From positions 1 to 32,024 of the forward strand of contig NZ_QXIY01000029.1 of assembly GCF_003570995.1 (NCBI RefSeq): a stretch of DNA of 32,024 bases, written 5' to 3'. Positions 15,683 to 23,780 of the stretch are shown here, piece by piece; position 1 is the stretch's first letter; the number at the start of each line of letters is the position of its first letter. A model generated the notes under the pieces. That model ran no database searches, was not told the origin of the DNA, and saw nothing but the letters and a program-made list of their open reading frames with translations. This stretch comes from Candidatus Cryosericum septentrionale. GTDB lineage: Bacteria; Caldisericota; Caldisericia; Cryosericales; Cryosericaceae. A program made the position numbers and the translations under genes.

Positions 15683-17092
15683 CTAGCCACGAACTCTCTT
15701 GAGATCGATGAATCCCCTGTCGACGTCTACCGAGAGAAGCTGGACCCGCGTACGCTGGCCGACATCCAGCCCTTCGAAGCCTTTGACCACCCTGCCTTCA
15801 ACCGGCACAGTGAGCAGCCGTGCCCACGTTCCCTTGTCGGCAGCGCCAGTAACGATGGCGTCGAACTGTTCTCCTATCCGGGATTCGAGGAGGAGTGCCG
15901 CGGCGGACTTCTCGACCTGCCGTTCGACCTTGTTGGCGGCGTCTTCCTGATCTGTACAGTGTGTCGCCAGGGCTGTCAGCTCGTCGATGCTGTATGGCAC
16001 AGGCTTTTTCGCGATGGCCGCTTTCGCCAGGCGCTGGGTGATGAGGTCCGGATACCGGCGATTGGGGGCGGTGGAATGCGTGTAGTCCCGGACCGCAAGA
16101 CCAAAGTGTCCCTCGGCATTTGCTCCTGGCAGTTCTGCAGCATATTCACCGGGCCCCAGGAGCTTGATGATCGTGAGGGACAGGTCGGGGAACGTCACCG
16201 GATCAGCGGCCTTCGCGCTGGTCAGGAAGCCCTCGAGTGCCTTCGAATTGGGAGCCTCAGGAAGCTTGAATCCATGCTCGGCGGCTACTTCGATGATACG
16301 GTCCCAGCGCTTTGGCGTGTGCACGACGCGGCGCATCGAGGGAAACCCTTGAGAGCTGAGAAACCGCACCGTAACGCCGTTGGCTGCGATCATGAAGTCC
16401 TCAATGAGTTCCGTGGCGCGATTTTTCTCCTGCACTTGGAGATTGCTGATTGTGTCGCCCTCAAACAGTGGTCTTGCCTCGATGGTCTGCAGACTGAGCG
16501 CTCCAAGGATATGGCGGTGACCCTTCAGGAGTTGGGCAGCCTTGTCCTGGAGTGACAGATTCTCGGCTAGGCCGGGCACGGCGGCGACGGGTTGCGGCAT
16601 TGGTCCGGTTTCCTCTAGCCATGCCGCGACGCTGCTATACGCCAGTTTGGCATGATTGCGGACGATGGCAAGACGGTCTTGGTCCTGGTTCAGCGAGGTG
16701 AGGTCAGTAGACAGCTTGTCGGGAAACATGGGAAACTTCTCGGCAGCGGTGTACACCGACGTGGTGTTGGTGCGCGCGTGGTCGTCGATTGCGGACCCAA
16801 TCTTGACAAGAGCATCGACATTCGCCACGGCGACAAGAATCCTGGTGGTTGCATCTTGCATGACTTCCGCGACCGTCAGCTGGTCGAGGTCCATGGAGTC
16901 GTCGTTGTCGATGGAGCACCACGGCAGGGCCCGGAGGTCGCGCGCGGGTGCGTCGCCGGCAAGGACGGGCCCGTCGATGCGGTCGACCTCGGCCAGTACC
17001 TCGGACGAGAAGTCAGGAAGCAATCCTCTCTCGAGCATCACACGGTGAGCGATGCTCTGCAGAATAGTACGGTGTTTGGTTTCATTTATCAT
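15683..17092 (-). CDS. RNB-domain 3'-5' exoribonuclease (RNase II/R family)
   Basis: 469 residues. The catalytic signature SIDNDDSMDLDQLT aligns with the four-Asp RNase II/R site, except that the fourth acidic position is Gln. This DLDQ form recurs, as far as I recall, in a subfamily of short RNB proteins. NTTSVYTAAEKFPMFPDKLS, MIAANGVTVRFL and the C-terminal HSTAPNRRYPDL confirm the RNB fold. No N-terminal cold-shock domains are seen, and only a short barrel-like tail (VEGRVVKGFEGLDVGQ) follows, so it is more compact than RNase R. It should degrade RNA in the cytoplasm. The ATG at 17092 is eight bases from GGAG; a GTG one codon upstream is possible. It has its own extended -10 promoter. Confidence 0.85.
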   Translation of the reverse strand: MINETKHRTILQSIAHRVMLERGLLPDFSSEVLAEVDRIDGPVLAGDAPARDLRALPWCSIDNDDSMDLDQLTVAEVMQDATTRILVAVANVDALVKIGSAIDDHARTNTTSVYTAAEKFPMFPDKLSTDLTSLNQDQDRLAIVRNHAKLAYSSVAAWLEETGPMPQPVAAVPGLAENLSLQDKAAQLLKGHRHILGALSLQTIEARPLFEGDTISNLQVQEKNRATELIEDFMIAANGVTVRFLSSQGFPSMRRVVHTPKRWDRIIEVAAEHGFKLPEAPNSKALEGFLTSAKAADPVTFPDLSLTIIKLLGPGEYAAELPGANAEGHFGLAVRDYTHSTAPNRRYPDLITQRLAKAAIAKKPVPYSIDELTALATHCTDQEDAANKVERQVEKSAAALLLESRIGEQFDAIVTGAADKGTWARLLTVPVEGRVVKGFEGLDVGQRTRVQLLSVDVDRGFIDLKRVRG

Positions 17093-17111
17093 CACAGGAA
17101 CTCCTTCATTC

Positions 17112-17151
17112 CAGAGTGAGACTCTGCCTGAGTCTTGCTGTCAGTATAGCA
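17112..17151 (-). promoter_or_regulatory. Extended -10 promoter and small inverted repeat before the RNB ribonuclease
   Basis: On the minus strand TGC-TATACT (17143-17151) is an extended -10 with no clear -35 box. The inverted repeat CAGAGT/ACTCTG (17112-17126) falls in the predicted 5' leader and could form a small hairpin near the ribosome site. Confidence 0.4.
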
Positions 17152-17220
17152 ACGTCAACTCAAATCGCTTCATGTGCGTTGAATCACGAAGAAATCATCG
17201 TCAACGGAGAGAGGGTGGCC

Positions 17221-17382
17221 ATGATGCTGACATGCCCATGTGAGCATGTGGAAGAGAAGAACAACTCCGTCATCCACACATTCATGGGGTATGACCGGGA
17301 TGACAGTCAGGGGGAGGAGAGCCTCCTGAACCGACTTTACCTCGCGCTGCACCTCATGGTGGACTGGTTCCTTCCCAGCTAG
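17221..17382 (+). CDS. Possible small protein (53 residues), unknown
   Basis: From the ATG at 17221, after GAGAGGGTGGCC, the frame encodes 53 residues. It has a CPC pair near the start (MLTCPCEHVEEKNN), an acidic middle (GYDRDDSQGEESLL) and a hydrophobic end (NRLYLALHLMVDWFLPS). The frame is open back to 17116, where it would overlap the ribonuclease promoter. It ends against the broken kinase remnant on the other strand. I do not recognise it. The protein-like mix of residues is the only support, and it may be a chance frame. Confidence 0.3.
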   Translation: MMLTCPCEHVEEKNNSVIHTFMGYDRDDSQGEESLLNRLYLALHLMVDWFLPS

Positions 17383-17453
17383 AAGCTCCTACACGAGGTC
17401 AGGACCGAATCGGTTCCGAAATCGATACCGAGGACATACTCGTTGGATATTAT
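17379..17453 (-). pseudogene. Truncated N-terminus of a second ribulokinase (FGGY kinase)
   Basis: Directly after the ABC ATPase gene the minus strand reads ISNEYVLGIDFGTDSV. This matches the start of the araB product in this window (NEHFVIGADFGTDSV), then leaves the family after 17 codons and stops at 17379. About 550 residues are missing. AAGGAG lies five bases before an ATA that overlaps the ATPase stop as ATAA, exactly where a coupled start would be. The piece shows that this importer operon once continued into its own kinase gene, and it marks a deletion or insertion joint near 17400. Confidence 0.75.
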
Positions 17454-18973
17454 GCAGTCTCCTTTACGCCGTTCGCCGAACCGGAGAACGCGGCGCTCAT
17501 GATGGTTTCCTGGGTCGCATCCTTGCGGTCGAGGATGGTCCGTACCTTACCCTCCTGCATGACGACGACCCGATCGGACAGCCCAAGAATCTCAGCAAGT
17601 TCTGAAGAAATGAGGACGATGGCGACGCCTGAATCGGCGAGTTCCGCGATGATCCTATGTACCTCGCTCTTGGCGTGGACGTCAATACCGCGGGTCGGTT
17701 CGTCGAGGATCAGGAGCTTCGGCACCGTGGCAAGCCATTTGGCGATGACGACCTTCTGCTGGTTTCCACCGGAGAGGTTGGAGATGATCTGTTCCCGGTT
17801 CGTCAGCTTGATGTCGAGCGATTTGATGTACTTGTCGGTGATCTCCCGCTCCTGGGTCCGATTGATGATGCCGAACCAGTTGGTAAGCACCTTGTGGATG
17901 CTCATCGTCAGGTTGTCGCGGACGGTCATCTTCAGGACGAGAGACTGGACCTTCCGGTCTTCGGGAAGGTAGGCGATTCCGTGGGCTACCGCCTCCTCGG
18001 GGCTTCTGATCTCGACCGGTTTTCCGTTGAGGAGGACCTCCCCTTTCGTCTTCTTTACCGCGCCGATAATGAGCCGCGCCGTTTCCGTGCGGCCCGCGCC
18101 GATCAGCCCCGCGAGTCCGAGGATCTCTCCCTTGTGGACGGCAAAGCTCACGTCGTCGACGTAGGGCGGGCCGGAAAGGTTCTTCACCTCGAAGACGACC
18201 TCGTCTGAAGGCTTCGCCGTGCGCTTGGTGTAGAGGGTCGATATTTCGCGGCCGACCATCTTCATGATGAGCTGGTCCTGGGACGAATCCTTCGTCACCA
18301 GTTCTCCTACGTTCTCGCCGTCGCGGAGGACGACGATGCGGTCCGTGATGTCGAAGGCCTCGTCCAGCTTGTGCGAGATGAAGATGACAGAGATGCCCCT
18401 GGATTTGAGCTCCCTGATGACGCCGAAGAGCTTGGTGGTCTCCCGGTCGCTCAGGGAGGAGGTCGGCTCGTCCATGATGAGGAGGTTCACGTTCATGAGG
18501 AGGGCCTTGGCGATCTCGATCATCTGCTGCTGGGCCGTGCTGAGCTTTTTCACCTCGGTGTCCATGTTGACCGAGACATCGAGGTATTTGAAAACCTCGG
18601 CCGCCTTCTCCTGCATCGTCTTGAGATCGAGGAAGGGCGAGTTCTTCCTGTATAGCTCGCGTCCCAGGAAGAGGTTGTCGAGGGGCTTCAGGTTCGGGCA
18701 GTTATTGAGCTCCTGGAAGATGATGGAGATTCCCGCCACCTGGGCCTGCCGCGTCGTGGCGAAGGATACCTGCTTTCCGCCCCAGGTGACCGTCCCTGAA
18801 TCGAGCCGGTACACGCCGGTGAGGATCTTCATCAGCGTCGACTTTCCCGAACCGTTTTCCCCCATGAGACCGACGACCTCACCGGGCTTGACCTCGAGAT
18901 CGACGTCGTGGAGGGCAAGGACGCCAGGGAACGACTTCGTGATGCCCTTCATTACCAGAGTCTTGTTTTCCAT
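17450..18973 (-). CDS. Sugar ABC transporter ATP-binding protein (RbsA/AraG/XylG type)
   Basis: 507 residues with two fused ATPase domains, the form used by ribose/arabinose/galactose-class importers. The first half has Walker A GENGSGKST (38-46), LSTAQQQ and MDEPTSSL. The second has the degenerate Walker A GLIGAGRTE, the signature LSGGNQQK and LDEPTRGID. As in relatives, only the first site is likely to hydrolyse ATP fully. The ATG at 18973 is chosen because the family starts just before the KGITKSFPGV strand; the frame is open 45 codons further upstream inside the permease gene. It is 11 bases after the permease and ends against the kinase remnant. Confidence 0.93.
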   Translation of the reverse strand: MENKTLVMKGITKSFPGVLALHDVDLEVKPGEVVGLMGENGSGKSTLMKILTGVYRLDSGTVTWGGKQVSFATTRQAQVAGISIIFQELNNCPNLKPLDNLFLGRELYRKNSPFLDLKTMQEKAAEVFKYLDVSVNMDTEVKKLSTAQQQMIEIAKALLMNVNLLIMDEPTSSLSDRETTKLFGVIRELKSRGISVIFISHKLDEAFDITDRIVVLRDGENVGELVTKDSSQDQLIMKMVGREISTLYTKRTAKPSDEVVFEVKNLSGPPYVDDVSFAVHKGEILGLAGLIGAGRTETARLIIGAVKKTKGEVLLNGKPVEIRSPEEAVAHGIAYLPEDRKVQSLVLKMTVRDNLTMSIHKVLTNWFGIINRTQEREITDKYIKSLDIKLTNREQIISNLSGGNQQKVVIAKWLATVPKLLILDEPTRGIDVHAKSEVHRIIAELADSGVAIVLISSELAEILGLSDRVVVMQEGKVRTILDRKDATQETIMSAAFSGSANGVKETA

Positions 18974-18984
18974 GCTAGATCTGC

Positions 18985-19944
18985 CTATTTCTTCCGGATA
19001 TGGTCGAGTACGGCCGCGAGCACGATGACGGTACCGATGATGGCCGTCTGCCAGTAGGACGAGACTCTCATCAGTACGAGGCCGTTGGCGAGGACGCCGA
19101 TGATGCAAGCACCGATGAGGCAGCCGAGCACGCTTCCAGCGCCGCCGGCGAGCGAGGTACCGCCGATGACGGCCGAGGCGATCGCGTTCATCTCCCAGCC
19201 GGTCCCCGCGTCCGCCTGGGCAGAGTTGAACCGCGCCACCAGGATGATGCCGACGAGGCTCGCGGTGAAGGCGGCGATCACGTAGAGGAAGAATTTGATC
19301 TTTTTGACGTTGACGCCGGAAAGGAAGGTCGCCGTTTCGTTGCCGCCGATGGCGTAGATCCGCCGCCCGAACGAGGTCTTCGTAAGGACTATCTCGGCGA
19401 TAACGGCGACAACGACCATGATCCAGACCGGAACAGGAATACTGAGGAAGTCGCCTTGGGCGATAAACAGGATCGACTTGGGGATGTTCGTGATCGGCCA
19501 GCCCTTGGTGTAAATGAGGATCGTTCCGCGGGCGATCTCCTGGGCACCGAGGGTGACAATGAAGGGGGGTATAAACACGTACGAGACGAGCCAGCCGTTA
19601 AAAACACCGATGACCATGCCGATGACCATGCCGAACAGGATTGCAAGCACCGGATTGACGCCGGACGCCATCGCGCCAGCCGATGCGACGCCGGAGAGGC
19701 CCATGATGGCGCCGACCGACAGGTCAATGCCGCCGGTGAGGATGACAAAAAGCTCGCCAATGGCCACGATGGCCACGAGGGCAATCTGGCGGGAAACGAG
19801 ATAGATGTTGTCTCCGCTCAGGAAGTTCGGAGCCATGATCTCGATGATCGCCATCACGATGAGAAGTGCCAGGAAGATTGCCGACTCGCGCTGTTTGACG
19901 ATTTCGGAGACCACAGACCGGCCTCTCGCCTGTTTCTTTCCCAT
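18985..19944 (-). CDS. Sugar ABC transporter permease (RbsC/AraH type)
   Basis: 319 residues, highly hydrophobic, with the eight-to-ten-helix profile of BPD_transp_2 permeases. The ILTGGIDLSVGAIMGLSGV block and the coupling-loop motif GRRIYAIGGNETATFLSGVN, which contacts the ATPase, identify the ribose/arabinose/xylose class. The C-terminal GGTSLAGGAGSVLGCLIGA is also diagnostic. It should form a homodimeric pore in the cytoplasmic membrane with the neighbouring ATPase and binding lipoprotein. The ATG follows AGGAGAAA. Confidence 0.93.
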   Translation of the reverse strand: MGKKQARGRSVVSEIVKQRESAIFLALLIVMAIIEIMAPNFLSGDNIYLVSRQIALVAIVAIGELFVILTGGIDLSVGAIMGLSGVASAGAMASGVNPVLAILFGMVIGMVIGVFNGWLVSYVFIPPFIVTLGAQEIARGTILIYTKGWPITNIPKSILFIAQGDFLSIPVPVWIMVVVAVIAEIVLTKTSFGRRIYAIGGNETATFLSGVNVKKIKFFLYVIAAFTASLVGIILVARFNSAQADAGTGWEMNAIASAVIGGTSLAGGAGSVLGCLIGACIIGVLANGLVLMRVSSYWQTAIIGTVIVLAAVLDHIRKK

Positions 19945-20007
19945 GGTAGTTTCTCCTTTCGACTAAAGGGACATACTTCGTGCGAAGGCGGAAAGCATTC
20001 GCGTTAT

Positions 20008-20033
20008 GACGCGCGGGAGGTTGCCCGCGCGTC
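20008..20033 (-). terminator. Intercistronic stem-loop after the sugar-binding protein gene
   Basis: GACGCGCGGG and CCCGCGCGTC pair over ten bases around AGGTTG, 18 bases after the binding-protein stop. There is no T-run. Such stems usually protect the abundant binding-protein message and reduce expression of the permease and ATPase genes downstream. Confidence 0.65.
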
Positions 20034-20050
20034 GACGGTACGCTACCGTA

Positions 20051-21043
20051 TTACTTGCCGCCGGTAGTTGCCCCGGCGAACTCTTTCTTCATGTCGTCCA
20101 TGTAGGTGGCGACGTTGGCTTTCGTGACGATGACCATGCCGGTATCGATGTTCTGGAGGGTCTTGCCTTGCGTCGCAGCGAGGAGGTTCTCGATGGAGAG
20201 CCAACCCATCTTGTAGGTCTTCTGGACGAGGCAGAACGCGATGGACCCATCTGTGATTCCATCGAGGGTATCCTTGACGTCGTCGAATCCGCCGAGGATA
20301 ATCTGGCCCTGTGTCAGGTGCTTCTTCGCGATCGCATCCTTGACGGCGTTGTTGGCACCGGCGATTTCCGCGGAAACCGCGAAAATCGCATTCAGCTTCG
20401 GATAGGCCACGATGATCGCTTCCGTCTTGCTCTGGGTGACGCTTAAGTCGCCGCCCTCGTCAACGACGTCGAGGATCTTAATGTCCGGCGCAACCTGGGC
20501 CATCGTTTCCTTGAAGCCTTGGGTGCGGAGGTTGAGGTTCGAGGCGGCGAGGCCACCCTGGAGGATGATCAGGTTGCCCTTGTTGCCCATAAGCTTGGCC
20601 ATCTGCTTCGCAGCTGCGGAACCGGCGCTCTTGTTGTCGGTGCCGATGTAGCAGAGTGCCGCGGTGGAAGGAGCCGGTGCGTCAAAGGTGATGACCTTGA
20701 TACCTGCCTTGGTCGCCTCGTCGATGACCGGCACGAGTCCGGCGTCGTCGACGGCGGAAATCGCGATGCCGTCGACCTTCTTGGCGATCAGGTCCTCAAT
20801 AACCTGGACCTGGAGGGGAAGCTCGAACTTTTGCGGGACGGCCTCCTCAACAGTGATGCCGTATTTGGCGGCGGCATCCACGAAACCCTGGTAGCACGGT
20901 ATATAGTATGGATGGACTCCCTTCGGAACCATCACGAACGTCAGCTGCTTGGTGGCGGCCTTCTTTGTGCAGGACGTGAGCATGATCATCGGGATGATCA
21001 CGACCACGACGACGAGCAGTATGAACGCGTTTCGTTTCTTCAT
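20051..21043 (-). CDS. Sugar-binding lipoprotein of the ABC importer (RbsB family)
   Basis: 330 residues. A signal peptide (MKKRNAFILLVVVVVIIP) ends in the lipobox LTSC with Cys25, so the mature protein should be tethered to the membrane. The body is a Peripla_BP_4 (ribose-binding) fold: FVMVPKGVHPYYIPCYQGF, DLIAKKVDGIAISAVDDAG, GIKVITFDAPAPS, YIGTDNKSAGSAAAKQM and the hinge block IFAVSAEIAGA. The location points to a pentose such as L-arabinose, but the ligand cannot be read from sequence. It is the first large gene of the importer operon; ribosome site AAAGGAGAG. Confidence 0.92.
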   Translation of the reverse strand: MKKRNAFILLVVVVVIIPMIMLTSCTKKAATKQLTFVMVPKGVHPYYIPCYQGFVDAAAKYGITVEEAVPQKFELPLQVQVIEDLIAKKVDGIAISAVDDAGLVPVIDEATKAGIKVITFDAPAPSTAALCYIGTDNKSAGSAAAKQMAKLMGNKGNLIILQGGLAASNLNLRTQGFKETMAQVAPDIKILDVVDEGGDLSVTQSKTEAIIVAYPKLNAIFAVSAEIAGANNAVKDAIAKKHLTQGQIILGGFDDVKDTLDGITDGSIAFCLVQKTYKMGWLSIENLLAATQGKTLQNIDTGMVIVTKANVATYMDDMKKEFAGATTGGK

Positions 21044-21306
21044 CTTACTCTCCTTTGTACATCTCGACCCACCGTCAAAGCTTTCGCTTTGCCGACAGTG
21101 TCGGTAATGCCCAGCTCTATGAGACCGTCGGCGTTCATGACAGCCTCTTCCTCATCGACGATCGATAAACCATGTTCCGCATCGTCCTCCAGCGGAAGGT
21201 TTTCCCCGAAAAAGACATCGAGGGGCATAAAGATTTCCCGCTCGCACGATTCGCTCACTGTATTGCTGATGTGTCCTAGCTTCAAGATGTGGTTACAAGT
21301 TGACAC
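21040..21306 (-). CDS. Small acidic protein of unknown function upstream of the importer
   Basis: 88 residues from a GTG eight bases after AAGGAG. The stop overlaps the binding-protein ATG as ATGA, the same coupling used throughout this window. The product has two cysteines near the start (CNHILKLGHISNTVSESC) and a strongly acidic centre (GENLPLEDDAEHGLSIVDEE), with no signal peptide or membrane segment. I do not recognise the family. It could be the end of a decayed larger gene, because the last ten codons also contain the next gene's ribosome site. An internal ATG at 21228 is an alternative start. Confidence 0.45.
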   Translation of the reverse strand: MSTCNHILKLGHISNTVSESCEREIFMPLDVFFGENLPLEDDAEHGLSIVDEEEAVMNADGLIELGITDTVGKAKALTVGRDVQRRVR

Positions 21307-21395
21307 TCCAGAATCTCCTTACTTTTGTTCTCTGTCTCAACAGAATCACAGGCAAAAGTCAAATGTTCTTGCACCTCCTTCTCGCCCCTGATTAT

Positions 21396-21450
21396 TTGTG
21401 GTACTTTTCTTACTGTACCACAAGAGTTTTGTCGCCACGCGACAAAACTC
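21396..21450. promoter_or_regulatory. Two adjacent perfect inverted repeats between araD and the importer operon
   Basis: TTGTGGTAC/GTACCACAA (21396-21404 and 21415-21423, ten-base gap) is followed at once by GAGTTTTGTCG/CGACAAAACTC (21424-21434 and 21440-21450, five-base gap). The first looks like a regulator operator. The second may be a stem that ends the araD message or a second binding site. No convincing -35/-10 pair was found for the importer. Confidence 0.55.
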
Positions 21451-21477
21451 GAAACCAGTCCCTGTAAGCTGCTATGC

Positions 21478-22281
21478 TTACTTTGAGCTAACAGGACTGG
21501 TCTGGCCATAGTACGCATTCGGTCCATGCTTTCGCCGGTAATGCTTGTTCACGATGTAGTCAGGCAGCGGCACAGCAGACGGGTTGATCTGGAGAGTCAA
21601 TAGCGCCATCCGGGCAATCTCTTCGAGAACAGCCCCGTTATACACTGCTTTTGCTGCGCTCGGTCCCCAGGCAAAGGGTCCGTGACCGCCGACAAGGACC
21701 ATCGAAACCTCGTCCGGGTTGAGAGGAGCCGCCGCACTAGGACCTGATATACCGCTCCCCTCAACCGAGCCGTGCGAGTCCGCCGTACCAGCCAACCCTT
21801 TCCTGAACGTTTCCACAATCAAGTTCCCGGTTTCCAGTTCGTATTCCCGTTCCACTGCTTCGCGGGAGAGATACGGGGTACAGGGAACAGCGATCTGGAT
21901 ATGGTCAGCATGAGTTGTTCCGAAAAGCGGAATTGACCGGCAAGCTTGTGCCCATGCAACGGCATAGGTTGAATGCGTATGAATAATACCGCGGACGAGT
22001 GCGGCACCATTAACAGTAAATTCACGATAAAGAACTGTATGAGTCGGGGTATCGGAAGACGGATTTAATGTTCCTTCGACAACCTTTCCTTCAAGATCGA
22101 CAATCACCATGTCTTGCGGCTTGAGGTCGAGATACGGCACCCCAGAAGGTTTTATCGCGAATACCCCCTTCCGTGGATCGAAGGCCGACACATTACCCCA
22201 AGTGTACAGTGCAAGACCGCGCACAGGTATCTCCCTGTTTGCGGACCAGGCTTCCTCTTTAAGCGAGGCATATTCGGACAT
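21478..22281 (-). CDS. araD: L-ribulose-5-phosphate 4-epimerase
   Basis: 267 residues. A zinc enzyme that turns L-ribulose 5-phosphate into D-xylulose 5-phosphate by retro-aldol chemistry, the last step of the arabinose path. GNVSAFD (29-35), KPSG (44-47), SSDTPTH (75-81) and HTHSTYA (101-107) are all present. The metal ligands His101, His103 and His200 and the acid Asp77 are in place. It is longer than the ~231-residue enterobacterial enzyme because of a Gly/Ser/Ala-rich stretch at about 163-190 (TADSHGSVEGSGISGPSAAA) just before the third ligand. The ATG overlaps the araA stop by one base (TAATG), with GGAGAA upstream. Confidence 0.92.
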   Translation of the reverse strand: MSEYASLKEEAWSANREIPVRGLALYTWGNVSAFDPRKGVFAIKPSGVPYLDLKPQDMVIVDLEGKVVEGTLNPSSDTPTHTVLYREFTVNGAALVRGIIHTHSTYAVAWAQACRSIPLFGTTHADHIQIAVPCTPYLSREAVEREYELETGNLIVETFRKGLAGTADSHGSVEGSGISGPSAAAPLNPDEVSMVLVGGHGPFAWGPSAAKAVYNGAVLEEIARMALLTLQINPSAVPLPDYIVNKHYRRKHGPNAYYGQTSPVSSK

Positions 22282-23780
22282 TATTTTCTCCAGGCGGCAG
22301 CATTCCACCGGAGTTCATTCCGGAAGGAGGCTACATTGGTATTTTTGTCGATCACGACACATTCGATACCGACCATCTCGGCCCAGTCCCGGACCATGTC
22401 CGTGGTAACAATATTCGAATATGCGGTATGGTGTCCGCCGCCAGCGAGTATCCAGCTTTCGGCCGATACCCGGAGATTCGGTTCGGGCCTCCAGAGCACA
22501 TGGGCAATGGGAAGCTTCGGGAAGTCCTTCGGGGGCGCAACCACATTGACCTCATTGAGAACGCAGCGGAAACGGCTACCGAAATCCACAATAGCGGTAC
22601 AAATTGCAGGTCCTGCCTTTCCGGTAAATACGAGCCGGGCAGGATCTTCCTTGTCACCGATTCCGAGCTGGTGCACTTCGAGGCGCGGCTTTCCGGCGGC
22701 AATAGTCGGACACACTTCAAGCATGTGGGCTCCGAGGTCCATCTCGTTTCCCTTTTCGAAGTGATACGTGTAGTCTTCCATAAAGGAATCACCGAACCCC
22801 TTACCACCAAGACCCGCGGACATCACTTTAAAGGTACGCACCATCGCAGCGGTCTTCCAATCGCCTTCTCCGGCAAAACCGAAACCGTCCGCCATCAGGC
22901 GCTGGCAAGCAAGACCGGGAAGCTGCTTCATACCATACAGATCCTGAAAGTTAGTGGTAAAGGCATTAGACTTCGTGTCTTTGAAAAAAGCGCGCATGGC
23001 AATTTCAATCCGTGCCTGCTCCCGGATAGACTTAAGCACAAAGTTCTTGTCCTTGCCCCAGACAATTTTATAGTCGGCTTCGTACAATTTAACCAGCTTG
23101 TCGATCTCGGCATCGGTCACCTTTGCTATATACGCGACTAGATCACCGATTCCATAATATGGCACGGACCAGCCGAGCTGGATCATTGCCTCGACCTTGT
23201 CACCGTCGGTTACCGCAACATCACGCATGTTGTCACCAAAACGTGCAATTCGCAGATTCTTGCCGTCAGCAACAGCACAGCCTGCGCGCATCCAGAGTGC
23301 AATTCGCTCGCGGGTTTCAGTGTCACTCCAGTGACCGACAACAACCTTGCGCGGTATTTCCATGCGTGCAGTGATAAATCCAAACTCGCGATCTCCGTGT
23401 GCGGACTGATTTAAATTCATGAAATCCATATCCATGGTGTCATACGGAATGTCGCGGTTGAACTGGGTATTGAACTGGAGGAGTGGTTTCTTATAGGATG
23501 AAAGACCGGCGATCCACATCTTGGCAGGAGAGAAGGTATGCATCCAGGCGACAACGCCCGCGCAGGAAGGATCGGCATTTGCCTGCTCGAGCACGGCACG
23601 GATATCGTCTGCGGTAGTAAGCGTCGGTTTCCACACGAGCTTGCAGGGCATCTGCTTGTCTGCATTGAATGCTTCTACAATTTTTTTCGAATCGTTGGCG
23701 ACCTGGCGGAGAGTTTCATCTCCATAAAGATGCTGGCTTCCGGTCAAAAACCAAAATTCATACTGATTCAGGTTGATTAT
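22281..23780 (-). CDS. araA: L-arabinose isomerase, apparent ATA start
   Basis: It interconverts L-arabinose and L-ribulose in the cytoplasm with Mn2+. The family N-terminus (NQYEFWFLTGSQHLYGDETL) is complete only if reading begins upstream of the first ordinary start codon in frame, a TTG at 23747 that would cut into it. The frame there reads ATA-ATC-AAC-CTG. The ATA at 23780 is seven bases after GGAG and overlaps the araB stop as ATAA. This start gives 499 residues, against 500 for the E. coli enzyme. Catalytic regions EDYTYHF, HMLEVCP and GGGHHTAYS are intact. A G-to-A change in an ancestral ATGA would explain the start; a base-call error is possible. CTG or ATC could also initiate. Confidence 0.9.
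   Translation of the reverse strand: MINLNQYEFWFLTGSQHLYGDETLRQVANDSKKIVEAFNADKQMPCKLVWKPTLTTADDIRAVLEQANADPSCAGVVAWMHTFSPAKMWIAGLSSYKKPLLQFNTQFNRDIPYDTMDMDFMNLNQSAHGDREFGFITARMEIPRKVVVGHWSDTETRERIALWMRAGCAVADGKNLRIARFGDNMRDVAVTDGDKVEAMIQLGWSVPYYGIGDLVAYIAKVTDAEIDKLVKLYEADYKIVWGKDKNFVLKSIREQARIEIAMRAFFKDTKSNAFTTNFQDLYGMKQLPGLACQRLMADGFGFAGEGDWKTAAMVRTFKVMSAGLGGKGFGDSFMEDYTYHFEKGNEMDLGAHMLEVCPTIAAGKPRLEVHQLGIGDKEDPARLVFTGKAGPAICTAIVDFGSRFRCVLNEVNVVAPPKDFPKLPIAHVLWRPEPNLRVSAESWILAGGGHHTAYSNIVTTDMVRDWAEMVGIECVVIDKNTNVASFRNELRWNAAAWRK

Noticed and set aside
15665-16555. 296-residue plus-strand frame
   Set aside because: Antisense to the RNB ribonuclease with its intact catalytic motifs.
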